DNA from: an uncultured Gammaproteobacteria bacterium
GTDB taxonomy: Bacteria > Pseudomonadota > Gammaproteobacteria > Pseudomonadales > Pseudohongiellaceae
DNA length: 36,050 bases
Reading direction: 5' to 3'
Assembly: GCA_913061515.1 (NCBI GenBank)
Contig: CAJXSF010000036.1
Span: 1 to 36,050, forward strand
The stretch's first letter is position 1. Each line of letters begins with the position of its first letter. The position numbers and the translations under genes were made by a program. Shown here piece by piece: positions 1 to 8,575 of the stretch. The notes beneath the pieces were generated by a model. The model was not told the DNA's origin. It saw only the letters and a list, made by a program, of their open reading frames with translations, and did no database searches.

Positions 1-49
1 ATCTACACTAGATCGCTCGTCGGCAGCGTCAGATGTGTATAAGAGACAG
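1..49 (+). other. Nextera i5 adapter (sequencing artefact)
   Basis: Bases 17-49 match the Nextera read-1 adapter, ending in the 19-bp Tn5 mosaic end at 31-49. Bases 1-8 match the tail of the P5 primer and bases 9-16 (TAGATCGC) match a standard i5 index. The genomic sequence starts at 50. The artefact supplies a false ATG at 33 that reads MCIRDS in frame into folD. Any protein predicted from that start is chimeric. Confidence 0.98.
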
Positions 50-50
50 C

Positions 51-794
51 TATGTGAACAACAAAGTACTCGATTGCCGACAAGTGGGCTTCGAATCGAG
101 CCTTATCCGTTTACCCGCGGACGTAACCGAAGCGCAGCTTTTGCATCGCATCGACCAGCTCAACCGTGACAAAAACATCGATGGCTTTATCGTACAAGTA
201 CCACTGCCAAAGCACATCGATGAAGACAAAATCATCTTGGCAATCGACCCATTAAAAGACGTCGATGGGTTCTCCCCTGCCAGCGTTGGGCGCATGTGCC
301 TAGGCATGCCTACTTTTGTATCGGCAACGCCAAACGGCATCATGGAGCTACTTGCCCGCTACCAAGTCGACACGGTCGGCAAGCATTGCGTAGTCGTGGG
401 CCGCAGCAATATTGTGGGCACGCCGATGTCAATCTTGATGTCGCGCAACAGCAACCCAGGTAACGCCACTGTCACTCTCGTGCATAGCCGCACGCCGAAT
501 ATGGCCGAGATTTGTCGCAGTGCCGACATCCTCATCGTTGCCATCGGTAAGCCAAACTTCATCAATGAGTCCATGGTAAAAGAAGGTGCCGTAGTTATCG
601 ATGTGGGCATTACTCGTGTTGAAGACAGCTCTCGTGCATCGGGCTTTAGGCTTGTTGGCGATGTAGAGTTTGAGGCTGTAAAAAATAAATGCTCGTTCAT
701 CACGCCAGTGCCAGGCGGGGTCGGACCAATGACTCGTGCTGCACTGCTGCTAAACACCTTGAAAGCACAGGCCATGCACCACCAAGCCGACTAA
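51..794 (+). CDS. folD: FolD, methylenetetrahydrofolate dehydrogenase/cyclohydrolase, 5'-truncated
   Basis: This is the bifunctional cytoplasmic enzyme that oxidises 5,10-methylene-THF to methenyl-THF and hydrolyses it to 10-formyl-THF, supplying purine and formyl-Met synthesis. The first genomic residues, YVNNK, are the conserved YVxxK catalytic motif, which in E. coli FolD lies near residue 50, so about 50 N-terminal residues are missing where the contig meets adapter. Further signatures are [16 protein letters not shown], the Rossmann GRSNIVG and the C-terminal [10 protein letters not shown]. An insertion ([16 protein letters not shown]) and the SATPNGI and SGFRL stretches look more like Bacteroidetes FolD than the E. 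coli protein, from memory of those sequences. The next gene starts 13 bp after the stop on the same strand, so the two are probably co-transcribed. Confidence 0.96.
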   Translation, partial: YVNNKVLDCRQVGFESSLIRLPADVTEAQLLHRIDQLNRDKNIDGFIVQVPLPKHIDEDKIILAIDPLKDVDGFSPASVGRMCLGMPTFVSATPNGIMELLARYQVDTVGKHCVVVGRSNIVGTPMSILMSRNSNPGNATVTLVHSRTPNMAEICRSADILIVAIGKPNFINESMVKEGAVVIDVGITRVEDSSRASGFRLVGDVEFEAVKNKCSFITPVPGGVGPMTRAALLLNTLKAQAMHHQAD

Positions 795-807
795 CTGGAG
801 TTGTTCT

Positions 808-2001
808 ATGTTTCAAAACCTAAAGCCATTAGCTGCCGACCCTATTCTCGGACTAATGGCCGCTTATCGACTCGACAACAACGCCCATAAGATTGATTTG
901 GGGGTAGGTATTTATAAAGACGAAACTGGTGCGACTCCAGTGATGCGTGCCGTCAAGGAAGCAGAAGCGCGCTTGCTTGCCTCCCAGACTAGCAAAAGCT
1001 ATGTAGGGCCTGCCGGCGCTGCGGGTTATAACGAAGAGATCGCACAACTTCTTTTAGGCCGCGACTTAGCTGAGAAAACCAAGGCGCTGCGCTGCACGTT
1101 CCAAACGCCAGGTGGCTGCGGCGGACTGCGTTTGGCGGCTGAGTTTATTAACGCGAGCAAGCCCGGCGCGCGCATCTTCGTAAGCGACCCAACCTGGGCC
1201 AACCATATACCGTTGTTGGGAGATGCAGGCTTAGAGATCGTCAAGTACCCCTACTACGACTACGGCACGCACAGCATCCGTTTCGATGAGATGATGAGCG
1301 CCCTGCACCAAGCAAAAGAAGGTGACTTGGTACTATTGCATGGCTGCTGCCACAACCCTTGTGGTGCTGACCTGAACCAAGAGCAATGGCAACAGGTTCG
1401 AGACTTGGCACTGAAGAACGGTTTCACACCCTTCATCGATATCGCCTACCAAGGCCTTGGCGATGGCGTAGAGGAAGACTGTTACGGCGTGCGCTTGCTC
1501 GCTGATTCGGTTCCAGAGTTGATTGTGGTGAGTTCTTGCTCTAAGAATTTCGGCATCTACCGCGAACGCGTTGGCGCACTCACAGTCATCTGCGAAACCC
1601 CAGCATCAATGAAAGGCACGGCGAGCCTTATCGCTTACATCGCGCGTGGCATTTACTCTATGCCACCCGACCACGGCGCGACAGTGGTTGAGATGATATT
1701 AACTGATACGGCACTACGCAGCGACTGGGAGTCAGAGCTCACACAAATGCGTGAACGCATCAATGGTCTGCGCACGCAATTTGTTGAACGCCTCGCGGCA
1801 TCGGGTGTTAGTCGTGATTTTAGTTTCATTCAGAACGAGAAAGGCATGTTCTCTTTCCTCGGAGTTGATGTTAGCCAAGTGCAAACCTTGGTCAACGATT
1901 ACAGCATCTACCTAGTGGATTCTAGCCGCATCAATGTCGCCGGCATCAATGACAATAATATCGACTACCTTGTCGATAGTATCAAGAAAGTTGTCGGTTA
2001 A
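808..2001 (+). CDS. aromatic/aspartate aminotransferase (TyrB/AspC family, class I PLP)
   Basis: The 397-residue protein is a fold-type I PLP enzyme that transfers amino groups between aspartate or aromatic amino acids and 2-oxoglutarate in the cytoplasm. The start MFQNLKPLAADPILGLM matches the AspC/TyrB N-terminus. VSDPTWANH carries the Trp that stacks on PLP, DIAYQG the Asp that binds the pyridine nitrogen, SCSKNFGIYRERVG the Schiff-base Lys, ARGIYSMPPDHGA aligns an Arg with the side-chain carboxylate site, and SRINVAGI has the alpha-carboxylate Arg. A GGAG ribosome-binding site precedes the ATG. The length is normal for the family. The aspartate versus aromatic preference cannot be read from sequence. 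The adjacent DAHP synthase makes an aromatic role reasonable, but it lies convergently and behind a terminator. Confidence 0.93.
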   Translation: MFQNLKPLAADPILGLMAAYRLDNNAHKIDLGVGIYKDETGATPVMRAVKEAEARLLASQTSKSYVGPAGAAGYNEEIAQLLLGRDLAEKTKALRCTFQTPGGCGGLRLAAEFINASKPGARIFVSDPTWANHIPLLGDAGLEIVKYPYYDYGTHSIRFDEMMSALHQAKEGDLVLLHGCCHNPCGADLNQEQWQQVRDLALKNGFTPFIDIAYQGLGDGVEEDCYGVRLLADSVPELIVVSSCSKNFGIYRERVGALTVICETPASMKGTASLIAYIARGIYSMPPDHGATVVEMILTDTALRSDWESELTQMRERINGLRTQFVERLAASGVSRDFSFIQNEKGMFSFLGVDVSQVQTLVNDYSIYLVDSSRINVAGINDNNIDYLVDSIKKVVG

Positions 2002-2010
2002 ACGAATACA

Positions 2011-2037
2011 GGCGTTGAGCATTAAACACTCAACGCC
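2011..2037. terminator. bidirectional terminator between aminotransferase and DAHP synthase
   Basis: A perfect 9-bp stem (GGCGTTGAG at 2011-2019 with CTCAACGCC at 2029-2037) and a 9-nt loop lie between two convergent stop codons. The plus side is followed by TTGTTCG and the minus side by a T-rich TGTATTCGTTT, so it fits an intrinsic terminator for both genes, with modest U-tracts. Confidence 0.75.
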
Positions 2038-2045
2038 TTGTTCGC

Positions 2046-3110
2046 CTAGCGTTTAGCCAGTGCCGGTTTTACACGCGCGGCAAGTTCACGCAGCGCTTGC
2101 TCGGTGGCTTCCCAATTAATACAGGCATCGGTAATCGATACGCCGTACTTAATCTCTTCTAAATCATCGGGTATCGGCTGATTACCTTCACATAAATTGC
2201 TCTCTAACATCACCCCGATAATCGACTTATTGCCTTGCTCGATTTGCTCTGTAACACTCGTCAATACTTCGAGCTGACGCGTGTGATCCTTGCGCGAATT
2301 ACCATGACTGCAGTCCACCATAATATTGGCAGGCAGATTTGCCTTACGCATATCTTCTTCACAACTAGCAACGCTCTCGGCATCGTAATTGGGCACTTTG
2401 CCGCCGCGAAGAATCACATGGCAATGCGGATTTCCGGATGTGCGAAACGCCGCTACTTTTCCTTCTTCCGTAATACTTATAAACGAGTTAGCCGCAGAGG
2501 CCGAACGAATACCATTGACCGCCACCGTGAGGCTGCCGTCAACACTATTCTTAAAACCGACCGCCGAAGAGATGCCGCTTGATAATTTACGATGAGTCGG
2601 TGACTCCGTCGTGCGGGCACCAATTGCCGTCCACGACACTAAGTCCTGCAAGTACTGTGGCGAGATTAAATCAAGTGCCTCGACTGCAATCGGCAGGCCG
2701 ATGCTATTGATGTCCAACATCAGCTGGCGACCAATGCGCAGGCCGTGTTCGATACGATGGCTACCATCGAGATTAGGGTCATAGATCAAACCCTCCCAGC
2801 CAACCGTTGTACGCGGTTTTTCGAAATACACCCGCATGACACACATTAGCGTATCGCTTAACTCATCCGCTAGAGGCTTGAGTAATTTTGCATACTTGAT
2901 TGCCTCATCGACATTGTGAATAGAACATGGGCCTACAACCACAATGAGTCGATTATCTTTGCGATCCAAAATATTTTTGATGCCTTTATGGCCAGCCAAT
3001 ACTGTCTCTAACGCTGCACCTGTGACAGGCATTTCGTCTTTCAATGAGCGCGGTGATGGCAGCTCTTCTTGCATCACAATGTGTAGATTGTCGTTCTCTT
3101 TCTGATTCAT
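2046..3110 (-). CDS. aroG: 3-deoxy-7-phosphoheptulonate (DAHP) synthase, class I
   Basis: The protein condenses phosphoenolpyruvate and erythrose-4-phosphate in the first step of the shikimate pathway. At 354 residues it matches the E. coli AroF/AroG/AroH type. Visible signatures are the metal ligands in VVGPCSIH (Cys), DCSHGNS (His), MLESNLCEGNQ (Glu) and SITDACINW (Asp), and the substrate motifs MRVYFEKPRTTVGWEG, GARTTES and VGFKN. The N-terminal extension that carries the feedback site is present, so it is a regulated form. Whether it senses Phe, Tyr or Trp cannot be decided by eye, so the symbol is for the family. It lies 43 bp downstream of murJ on the same strand, with a weak AGAGAAG ribosome-binding site. 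This neighbour is unusual, since murJ is more often followed by ribF in relatives. Confidence 0.96.
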   Translation of the reverse strand: MNQKENDNLHIVMQEELPSPRSLKDEMPVTGAALETVLAGHKGIKNILDRKDNRLIVVVGPCSIHNVDEAIKYAKLLKPLADELSDTLMCVMRVYFEKPRTTVGWEGLIYDPNLDGSHRIEHGLRIGRQLMLDINSIGLPIAVEALDLISPQYLQDLVSWTAIGARTTESPTHRKLSSGISSAVGFKNSVDGSLTVAVNGIRSASAANSFISITEEGKVAAFRTSGNPHCHVILRGGKVPNYDAESVASCEEDMRKANLPANIMVDCSHGNSRKDHTRQLEVLTSVTEQIEQGNKSIIGVMLESNLCEGNQPIPDDLEEIKYGVSITDACINWEATEQALRELAARVKPALAKR

Positions 3111-3153
3111 AAACTTCTCTGTCTTAATGTCACTAACTTAATTGAGTGCGGGT

Positions 3154-4749
3154 TTATTCCTGTCCACGAAAATGTTGCAAACGCATGCCGGCAAGAAAGA
3201 GGCTTGCGGCGTATAGCAAGAAGCCCCCTACGGTTAACACTGTCAATTGCACAATACGTTGCCATATCCCCCACTCTAACCATTGTTGCCAATCCCCAGC
3301 AACAAACCATAGAAATGCACACATAACGATATTGGCGAGCACCACTCTAAATAAGAATAGCGCCCAACCGCTCTGAAACTTAAACACGCCCTGCTTAATT
3401 AGCCCCATCAACAACAGGCTAGCATTGAGCATGGCTGCCAAGGAAGTCGCTAAGGCTAAGCCTGTGTGGGCGAAATCCAATACGAATACTAGCACAATAT
3501 TCATCACCATATTGGCGACCATCGCGATGATCCCAATGCGCACAGGCGTCGCTGTGTCTTGGCGCGAATAATACCCAGGGGCAAAAATTTTGATCGCCAT
3601 AAAAGCCAATAAACCAAGCGTATAAGCCTGCAAACTGCTTGTCACTTTAGTGACATCATCAACACTGAAATTCTGCCCTTGAAATAAGGTGATGATCAAT
3701 GGTTGTGACAGAAGCACTAGCGCAAGACTGGCAGGTACCGCGATAAGCAGTACCATTCGCAACGCCCAATCGAGCATCGCAGCGAACTCCGATGTCGATT
3801 TTTCCGCATGCTTGCGCGACAAACTGGGCAACACCACAGTGGCAATGGCAATACCAAAAATCCCTAACGGCAACTCGACCAAGCGGTCCGAGAAATACAA
3901 CCACGACACACTGCCAGAGACTAACAAAGAAGCAATGAAGGTATCGAGCAATAGATTGATCTGACTGACTGAAACACCAAACAGCGCCGGCACCATCAAC
4001 TTCATGACTCTTTGCACACCCTCGTGTTTAGAGTTGAGCTTTGGAATCGGCAGCAAGCGCATACGGGCCAAGAAAGGCAATTGAAAAAATAATTGGCAAA
4101 CCCCGGCGATCAATACCCCCCAGGCAAGCGCGACTTCTGGCTGCAGCATATAGGGGCTAAGAAATATTGCCGATGCGATCATCACAATATTGAGCAATGC
4201 CGGTGTCAGCGCTGGGATGGCAAAACGATCGTAACTGTTGAGGATCGACGCGGCGAATGCACTTAAAGAGATTAACAATAAATAAGGAAACGTAATGCGC
4301 AGCATGTCGACGAATAAAGCAAACTTCGCAGGGTCTTCGCGAAACCCATAGGCCACAGGGATCGCTATGAGTGGCGCAGCAACGACCACGACTAAGGTTA
4401 AAACCAATAGAACTGAACTCAAGCTGCCCGCGACACTATCGATCAATAATTTAACTTGTTCGTGAGGTTTCTTGCTGCGGTACTCCGATAAGACTGGCAC
4501 AAAGGCTTGATTAAAAGCGCCCTCTGCAAAGAGCCTACGAAGAAAGTTAGGAATTTTAAACGCGAGAAAGAAAGCATCGGTGCCATCGCCAGGACCAAAC
4601 ATTCTGGCCAGAACGATATCGCGCACTAAACCTAGCACGCGCGAGACCATCGTCATACTGCCGGTGACGGCGCTAGAACGAAGCAGGCCGCCCCTTGGTC
4701 GGGGCGGCCTGCTGTTCGTGCTAGGACTGTCTTGTGATTGATCACTCAT
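3154..4749 (-). CDS. murJ: MurJ (MviN), lipid II flippase
   Basis: This is a polytopic inner-membrane protein of the MOP superfamily that flips the peptidoglycan precursor lipid II to the periplasm. Its 531 residues are slightly longer than the E. coli protein. Diagnostic sequences are SMTMVSRVLGLVRD, TDAFFLAFKIPNFLRRLFAEGAF with the essential cavity Arg and Asp residues, GVSVSQINLLLDT and SGSVSWLYFSDRLVELPLG. About 14 hydrophobic segments are visible. The first 20 or so residues form a Ser/Pro/Arg-rich cytoplasmic extension beyond the conserved core. That extension encodes a perfect 13-bp hairpin described separately. No later ATG fits before the conserved core, so the start at 4749 is preferred. 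It lies 57 bp downstream of dps on the same strand and upstream of aroG. Confidence 0.97.
   Translation of the reverse strand: MSDQSQDSPSTNSRPPRPRGGLLRSSAVTGSMTMVSRVLGLVRDIVLARMFGPGDGTDAFFLAFKIPNFLRRLFAEGAFNQAFVPVLSEYRSKKPHEQVKLLIDSVAGSLSSVLLVLTLVVVVAAPLIAIPVAYGFREDPAKFALFVDMLRITFPYLLLISLSAFAASILNSYDRFAIPALTPALLNIVMIASAIFLSPYMLQPEVALAWGVLIAGVCQLFFQLPFLARMRLLPIPKLNSKHEGVQRVMKLMVPALFGVSVSQINLLLDTFIASLLVSGSVSWLYFSDRLVELPLGIFGIAIATVVLPSLSRKHAEKSTSEFAAMLDWALRMVLLIAVPASLALVLLSQPLIITLFQGQNFSVDDVTKVTSSLQAYTLGLLAFMAIKIFAPGYYSRQDTATPVRIGIIAMVANMVMNIVLVFVLDFAHTGLALATSLAAMLNASLLLMGLIKQGVFKFQSGWALFLFRVVLANIVMCAFLWFVAGDWQQWLEWGIWQRIVQLTVLTVGGFLLYAASLFLAGMRLQHFRGQE
4682..4713. repeat. perfect GC-rich hairpin inside the 5' end of murJ
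   Basis: Thirteen bases (AGCAGGCCGCCCC, 4682-4694) are exactly complementary to 4701-4713 across a 6-nt loop. It falls in murJ codons 13-23, about 36 nt after the start codon. There is no U-tract on either side, so it does not look like an intrinsic terminator. In the mRNA it would be a very stable stem just behind the initiating ribosome. Confidence 0.85.
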
Positions 4750-4806
4750 CTTGTGATGGCTCTTAAATTAACGCGCATAAGCCTCACCAGACTTCGTGCA
4801 ACGCAA

Positions 4807-5277
4807 TCACTTGTTCAGGGCGCGTAACATCCACGCTGTTTTCTCGTGCAAGCGCATCCGGTCGGACACTAGCGCTGCGGTGGACTCATCTTCGGCGTCT
4901 TGGGCAAGCTTTAACACGTCGCGACACGTCTTCACCACTTGTTCATGGCCTTTGGTCAATAGGTCGACCATCTCGCTGCCTGCTGGCACACCGTCAACTT
5001 CTTTTATGGAACTCAGTTTTGCGAATTCTTTGTAAGTCCCTGGCGCTGCAACATCAAGCGTACGAATGCGTTCGGCAATCTCGTCCACAGCAAGTGCCAA
5101 CTCTGTGTAATGCTCTTCGAACATTAGGTGCAGTTCGCGAAACTGTGGCCCAGTGACGTTCCAATGAAAATTATGAGTTTGCAGGTAAAGAGTGTAGGAA
5201 TCCGCCAACAGATGCTTGAGTCCCTCAGCAATATTGGTGCGGTCAGTCTCTTTAATACCGATGTCTATCTTTGTCAT
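4807..5277 (-). CDS. dps: Dps-family DNA-binding mini-ferritin
   Basis: The 156-residue ferritin-like protein is expected to form a dodecamer that oxidises and stores iron with peroxide, protecting DNA in starvation or oxidative stress. Intersubunit ferroxidase ligands are all present and keep the E. coli spacing: His38 (NFHWN), His50 ([10 protein letters not shown]), Asp65 and Glu69 (VDEIAER). The N-terminus ([10 protein letters not shown]) is short and lacks the Lys/Arg-rich tail that E. coli Dps uses to bind DNA, so DNA binding may be weak or use another surface. An AAGGAG ribosome-binding site sits just upstream. It has its own AT-rich 131-bp upstream region after yebC, with a candidate promoter. 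murJ follows 57 bp downstream without an obvious terminator. Confidence 0.95.
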   Translation of the reverse strand: MTKIDIGIKETDRTNIAEGLKHLLADSYTLYLQTHNFHWNVTGPQFRELHLMFEEHYTELALAVDEIAERIRTLDVAAPGTYKEFAKLSSIKEVDGVPAGSEMVDLLTKGHEQVVKTCRDVLKLAQDAEDESTAALVSDRMRLHEKTAWMLRALNK

Positions 5278-5311
5278 CGTTCAACTCCTTTTTGCGATAA
5301 GTTCGGGAAGA

Positions 5312-5340
5312 AGTATGCCATAGCTGTCAGCCAACATCAA
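5312..5340 (-). promoter_or_regulatory. candidate dps promoter
   Basis: On the minus strand TTGATG (5340-5335) and CATACT (5317-5312) are separated by 17 bp. They lie about 40 bp upstream of the dps ATG. The DNA upstream (5341-5390) is strongly AT-rich. The match is moderate and no regulator site is claimed. Confidence 0.35.
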
Positions 5341-5408
5341 ATTTCAATATATTTATCGAATATTGATAGTTTTTTTATATCGAAAATTTGCCCGCTCTTG
5401 CTAGATGC

Positions 5409-6110
5409 TTACTCTAAACCCGCATAAACAGTTTGCACGTCATCGTCTTCGTCGATGGCATCTAAGAAAGCTTCGACTTCTTCTCGCTCTACTTCCCCTA
5501 AGCTAGTCACAGGGTTCTTTGGGCGGTAGCCAAGTTTTGCGCTCTCGACATTGAACCCGTATTCCGGCAGCGCTTTGCATACCGAGTCTAAATCCGTTGG
5601 TTCTGTTAAGAACAGCGTCGCGCCGTCATCGCTTGGCTCAAGGTCTTGTGCTCCAGCCTCAATGGCGGCCAGGTCTGGATCGGCCTCTGCATTAGTCGGT
5701 GTGGCTTCGATCATACCAAGGTAATCAAAATCCCAAGAGACTGACCCTGAGTTGCCGAGCTGCCCCTTACGGAACAAGACGCGCATGCTGGAATAAGTCC
5801 GGTTAGCATTATCAGTGAGGCACTCAACAATGACCGGCACTTGGTGCGGGGCAAAGCCTTCGTAAGTCAATTTTTCGTAATTGATGCCTTCGTCGAGCAA
5901 GCCTGCGCCCTTCTTGATCGCACGCTCTAAGGTTTCGCGAGTCATCGAGGCTTTTTTGGCCTGTTCTACGGCTAAACGCAGTCGCGGATTCATGTCTGGG
6001 TCTGCGCCGTTGCGCGCCGCAACCATAATCTCTTTGGTGAGTTTGGTGAAAATGCGCCCTTTCGCATTGGCCGCGATTTCTTTATGTTTAACTTTCCACT
6101 GTGCACCCAT
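5409..6110 (-). CDS. YebC/PmpR/TACO1-family protein (second-type paralogue)
   Basis: The 233-residue protein belongs to the YebC family. Members were long annotated as transcription regulators and have more recently been linked to translation of stalling, proline-rich sequences. Family marks are [73 protein letters not shown] and the acidic C-terminus with DDDVQTVY. The start [11 protein letters not shown] departs from the usual MAGHSKW of the ruvC-linked YebC, and no ruvABC genes are near, so this is probably the shorter paralogue that many gammaproteobacteria carry besides YebC. An AAGGA ribosome-binding site and a candidate promoter lie directly upstream. DNA binding cannot be shown from sequence. 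Confidence 0.9.
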   Translation of the reverse strand: MGAQWKVKHKEIAANAKGRIFTKLTKEIMVAARNGADPDMNPRLRLAVEQAKKASMTRETLERAIKKGAGLLDEGINYEKLTYEGFAPHQVPVIVECLTDNANRTYSSMRVLFRKGQLGNSGSVSWDFDYLGMIEATPTNAEADPDLAAIEAGAQDLEPSDDGATLFLTEPTDLDSVCKALPEYGFNVESAKLGYRPKNPVTSLGEVEREEVEAFLDAIDEDDDVQTVYAGLE

Positions 6111-6155
6111 GACGAACGGTCCTTCCCACTAACTAATAAACAAATAAGGTGGCTG

Positions 6156-6184
6156 ATAATACGGGTAATTTTGATCGACCACAA
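6156..6184 (-). promoter_or_regulatory. candidate yebC promoter
   Basis: On the minus strand TTGTGG (6184-6179) is followed after exactly 17 bp by TATTAT (6161-6156), a five-of-six match to the -10 consensus. It lies about 45 bp before the YebC start and just after the ynjD stop at 6201. Confidence 0.45.
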
Positions 6185-6200
6185 ACACCATAGCAACGGT

Positions 6201-6827
6201 TCAAAGGGCTATGACCGCCCCATTTGCCGCCTCAGCGTCTTCTTGGTCGTGGGTCACCATGATGGCAGGCAGACCGGCCTCTCGCAGGCGCTTGAATACA
6301 AACTCACGCACCTCGCGTCGTAGATGCGTATCCAACCGAGAGAACGGCTCATCGAGCAAGACCGCTTTTGGTTGGGACAGCAGCAGGCGCTGCAGGGCGA
6401 CCCGAGACTTCTGCCCTCCCGATAGAGTTTCAGGGTCACGCTGCTCGAACCCCTGCAGGCCAATCGAGGCCAGCGCGTCTGTCACAATAGCGTCTTTGTC
6501 TTGCGCTGCGGCTGGAATACCAAAACGCAAATTGCCACCCACGCTTAAATGCGGAAATAGTAGCGGGTCTTGAAACAATAAACCCACGCGTCTTTGCTCA
6601 GCTGGCAATCGGTTTAAGTGGGCTCCATCTAAGAACAACTCGCCAGAGGCCTCAAATGCCGGTGCGAGGAAGCCAGCAACATAGGCCAGTAGGCTCGACT
6701 TTCCCGCGCCAGAGGGCCCCATCACTGTGAGCACCTCGCCAGCATTAATCACGGCATCCACCGCAAGTAACTCTCGCCCCTGCAAGGCTATGCGAACATT
6801 GTTCAACTGCAAATGCTGTGCTTTCAC
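6201..6827 (-). CDS. ynjD: YnjD-like ABC transporter ATP-binding protein
   Basis: This 208-residue ATPase drives the importer encoded with the two upstream genes. Canonical motifs are Walker A GPSGAGKSS (37-45), Q-loop Gln86 (LFQDP), signature LSGGQ (135-139), Walker B AVLLDE (155-160) and the H-loop His193 (VTHD). The protein ends shortly after the H-loop, as E. coli YnjD does, with no C-terminal regulatory domain. Its ATG overlaps the permease stop by 4 bp (ATGA type), which implies translational coupling. The substrate is unknown. The family (COG4136) resembles thiamine, sulfate and iron importers, but this does not settle the ligand. Confidence 0.92.
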   Translation of the reverse strand: MKAQHLQLNNVRIALQGRELLAVDAVINAGEVLTVMGPSGAGKSSLLAYVAGFLAPAFEASGELFLDGAHLNRLPAEQRRVGLLFQDPLLFPHLSVGGNLRFGIPAAAQDKDAIVTDALASIGLQGFEQRDPETLSGGQKSRVALQRLLLSQPKAVLLDEPFSRLDTHLRREVREFVFKRLREAGLPAIMVTHDQEDAEAANGAVIAL

Positions 6828-8575
6828 GCGCTTCCTCTCATACCTTGTCTATTGCGCCATAGTAAACGCGGCACGAACAAGGCCAACATAAACCCAAGCA
6901 TTGGTAATAGTGCCTGTAATAATGCCCATACGGCGATAATACTGCGGTTACCCCCTGAGGCTAGGGCCACAGCCTCGGTTGTCAGTGTCGGCACACGGCC
7001 TGCGCCTATCAATTGGCTTGCCAAATACTGGCTGATACTAACGGCAAAACCGACCGCCATCGCCGTCAAGCAAGGGGCCAATAATAATGGCACTCTTACC
7101 TTCCAAAACACTTGCCAATGACCTGCACCCAGCGTTGCGGCGAGCTGTGCCCAACGCGGATCCAAGCGGCGATAGGCCTCCGATAAGGCGAGAAAACTAT
7201 AGGGCAGCACAAAAAGCAGATGGGCGAAAACCACCATGGCGATACTGGGTGTCCATTGCAAAAACTCCGTCGCCACGATGATGCCAAACAAGAAAGCAAT
7301 TTGGGGAACGATCAATGGAAGGTAGAGCAATATCAAGGAGGGGGATAAGCGCTTTTGAAAACGCTGCTCACTCTCTAGCACCGCGATCACTAGGGCAATC
7401 GCTAAAACAGTCGCTAGTGCGCCAATCATTAAGGTATTGCCTAACGGTGTCGCAATGTCGGCAGAGGCATCGCCCCAGGCGCGCAAGTTCCAAGAACGCG
7501 GCAGGCTCTCAGGAAAACGCCAGAAACCGGCAAAGGAATTCAGCACAAGTGCCACGACGCCGCCAATAGACAAACCCACGGCCAATGCTACACCACTCAA
7601 ACCAATGCCACGCAACACGCCATCTGCCCGCCCTCGATGGCCACTCAGGGCATATGCTCGCCCGATCGCCGCGAAACAAATCTCCAAGCCCCGCCACAGC
7701 AAAAGCGCCGTTAAGGTAAGCGCTAATTGCAACAAGGCACCCGCAGCGGCCATAAAGCGAAAACTCAGGTCTGGGTCGTTAAACCACTGCAATACCTGCA
7801 CACTCAATGTGTAAGGCAAGTTTGGGCCAATAATCAATGCCACATCCACAGTGGCCGAAGCAAAGGCGATCACCGCGTAAACGGGCAGCCTAATCAGAGG
7901 ATAGAGTGCGGGAGTAACGGTTAATAACCATGCTAAACCTCGGCGATACCCAAGCGAGCGCGCAATATTGACGCGTTGATCGGCCTGAATTTGCGGCAGG
8001 GCTGCCAGCGCCATGAGCAATAGAAAAGGAATTTCTTTAATAGTGAGAGCAAGCATCAAAGACAGGCCCCAGTAGTCATTGATGATGAGCGCGTCCGGAG
8101 GCGACGTGAAGCCCGTAACGCTTGGGGATGCCCACCGCAGCAACAAGCCGGAAGGGGCGATTAAGAAGGCCAAGCCAAAGGCGGCCGCGGCATGAGGGAT
8201 GGCGAGTAATGGGGCAACCAACCTGCGCATCCAGTTCTCAAGGCGAGTACCACTGGCAGCTGCAAGAAATAGCAGGACAAACGATAATGCGATAAACGGC
8301 GTCACTAGCGCCGAAGCCAAGCTCACGGTCACACTGTGAGTCAGCCCCGGTGCCTGATAAAGGGCCACAAAATGCTTTAGCGTGAATTGTTCGCCGCCAA
8401 TGGCAGGCAAGTAACCGAAGGCTGGAAGAATCGTCAAGCCAACCCCAAGCACGACAGGTGCCAATAGGATCAACAGCATGAACCAAGGAGCCAATCGCAA
8501 AGCCCGCTGCGCCATACCCCCCACTAGCGACTGTTCGGGTGCGCTAGCGGGCACCATAGCGCTCAACCCATTCAC
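6824..8575 (-). CDS. ynjC: YnjC-like ABC transporter permease, fused double module
   Basis: The 583-residue membrane protein contains two binding-protein-dependent permease modules in one chain, as in E. coli YnjC (COG4135), so one polypeptide replaces the usual permease dimer. About 12 hydrophobic segments are visible. The first EAA-type cytoplasmic loop is near ADQRVNIARSLGYRRG and the second near RLDPRWAQLAATLGAG. The start is uncertain: ATG at 8575 overlaps the binding-protein gene by 32 bp, ATG at 8557 by 14 bp, and ATG at 8515 would avoid overlap. None has a strong ribosome-binding site. The ATPase gene overlaps its 3' end by 4 bp. It is about 70 residues longer than my recollection of the E. 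coli protein. Confidence 0.9.
   Translation of the reverse strand: MNGLSAMVPASAPEQSLVGGMAQRALRLAPWFMLLILLAPVVLGVGLTILPAFGYLPAIGGEQFTLKHFVALYQAPGLTHSVTVSLASALVTPFIALSFVLLFLAAASGTRLENWMRRLVAPLLAIPHAAAAFGLAFLIAPSGLLLRWASPSVTGFTSPPDALIINDYWGLSLMLALTIKEIPFLLLMALAALPQIQADQRVNIARSLGYRRGLAWLLTVTPALYPLIRLPVYAVIAFASATVDVALIIGPNLPYTLSVQVLQWFNDPDLSFRFMAAAGALLQLALTLTALLLWRGLEICFAAIGRAYALSGHRGRADGVLRGIGLSGVALAVGLSIGGVVALVLNSFAGFWRFPESLPRSWNLRAWGDASADIATPLGNTLMIGALATVLAIALVIAVLESEQRFQKRLSPSLILLYLPLIVPQIAFLFGIIVATEFLQWTPSIAMVVFAHLLFVLPYSFLALSEAYRRLDPRWAQLAATLGAGHWQVFWKVRVPLLLAPCLTAMAVGFAVSISQYLASQLIGAGRVPTLTTEAVALASGGNRSIIAVWALLQALLPMLGFMLALFVPRLLWRNRQGMRGSA

Noticed and set aside
31..49. 19-bp Tn5 mosaic end that resembles a transposon terminus, repeated inverted at 36001-36019
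   Set aside because: It is part of the Nextera library adapter, followed outward by index and primer sequence. There is no transposase and no target duplication.
33..50. ATG at 33 as the natural start of FolD
   Set aside because: The codons before position 50 are adapter. The real N-terminus is beyond the contig.
808..3110. Aminotransferase and DAHP synthase as one aromatic amino-acid operon
   Set aside because: They are convergent and separated by a bidirectional terminator.
5341..5390. TATCGAATATTGATA-like dyad upstream of dps as an OxyR or Fur site
   Set aside because: The match to either consensus is poor and AT-rich DNA gives such dyads by chance.
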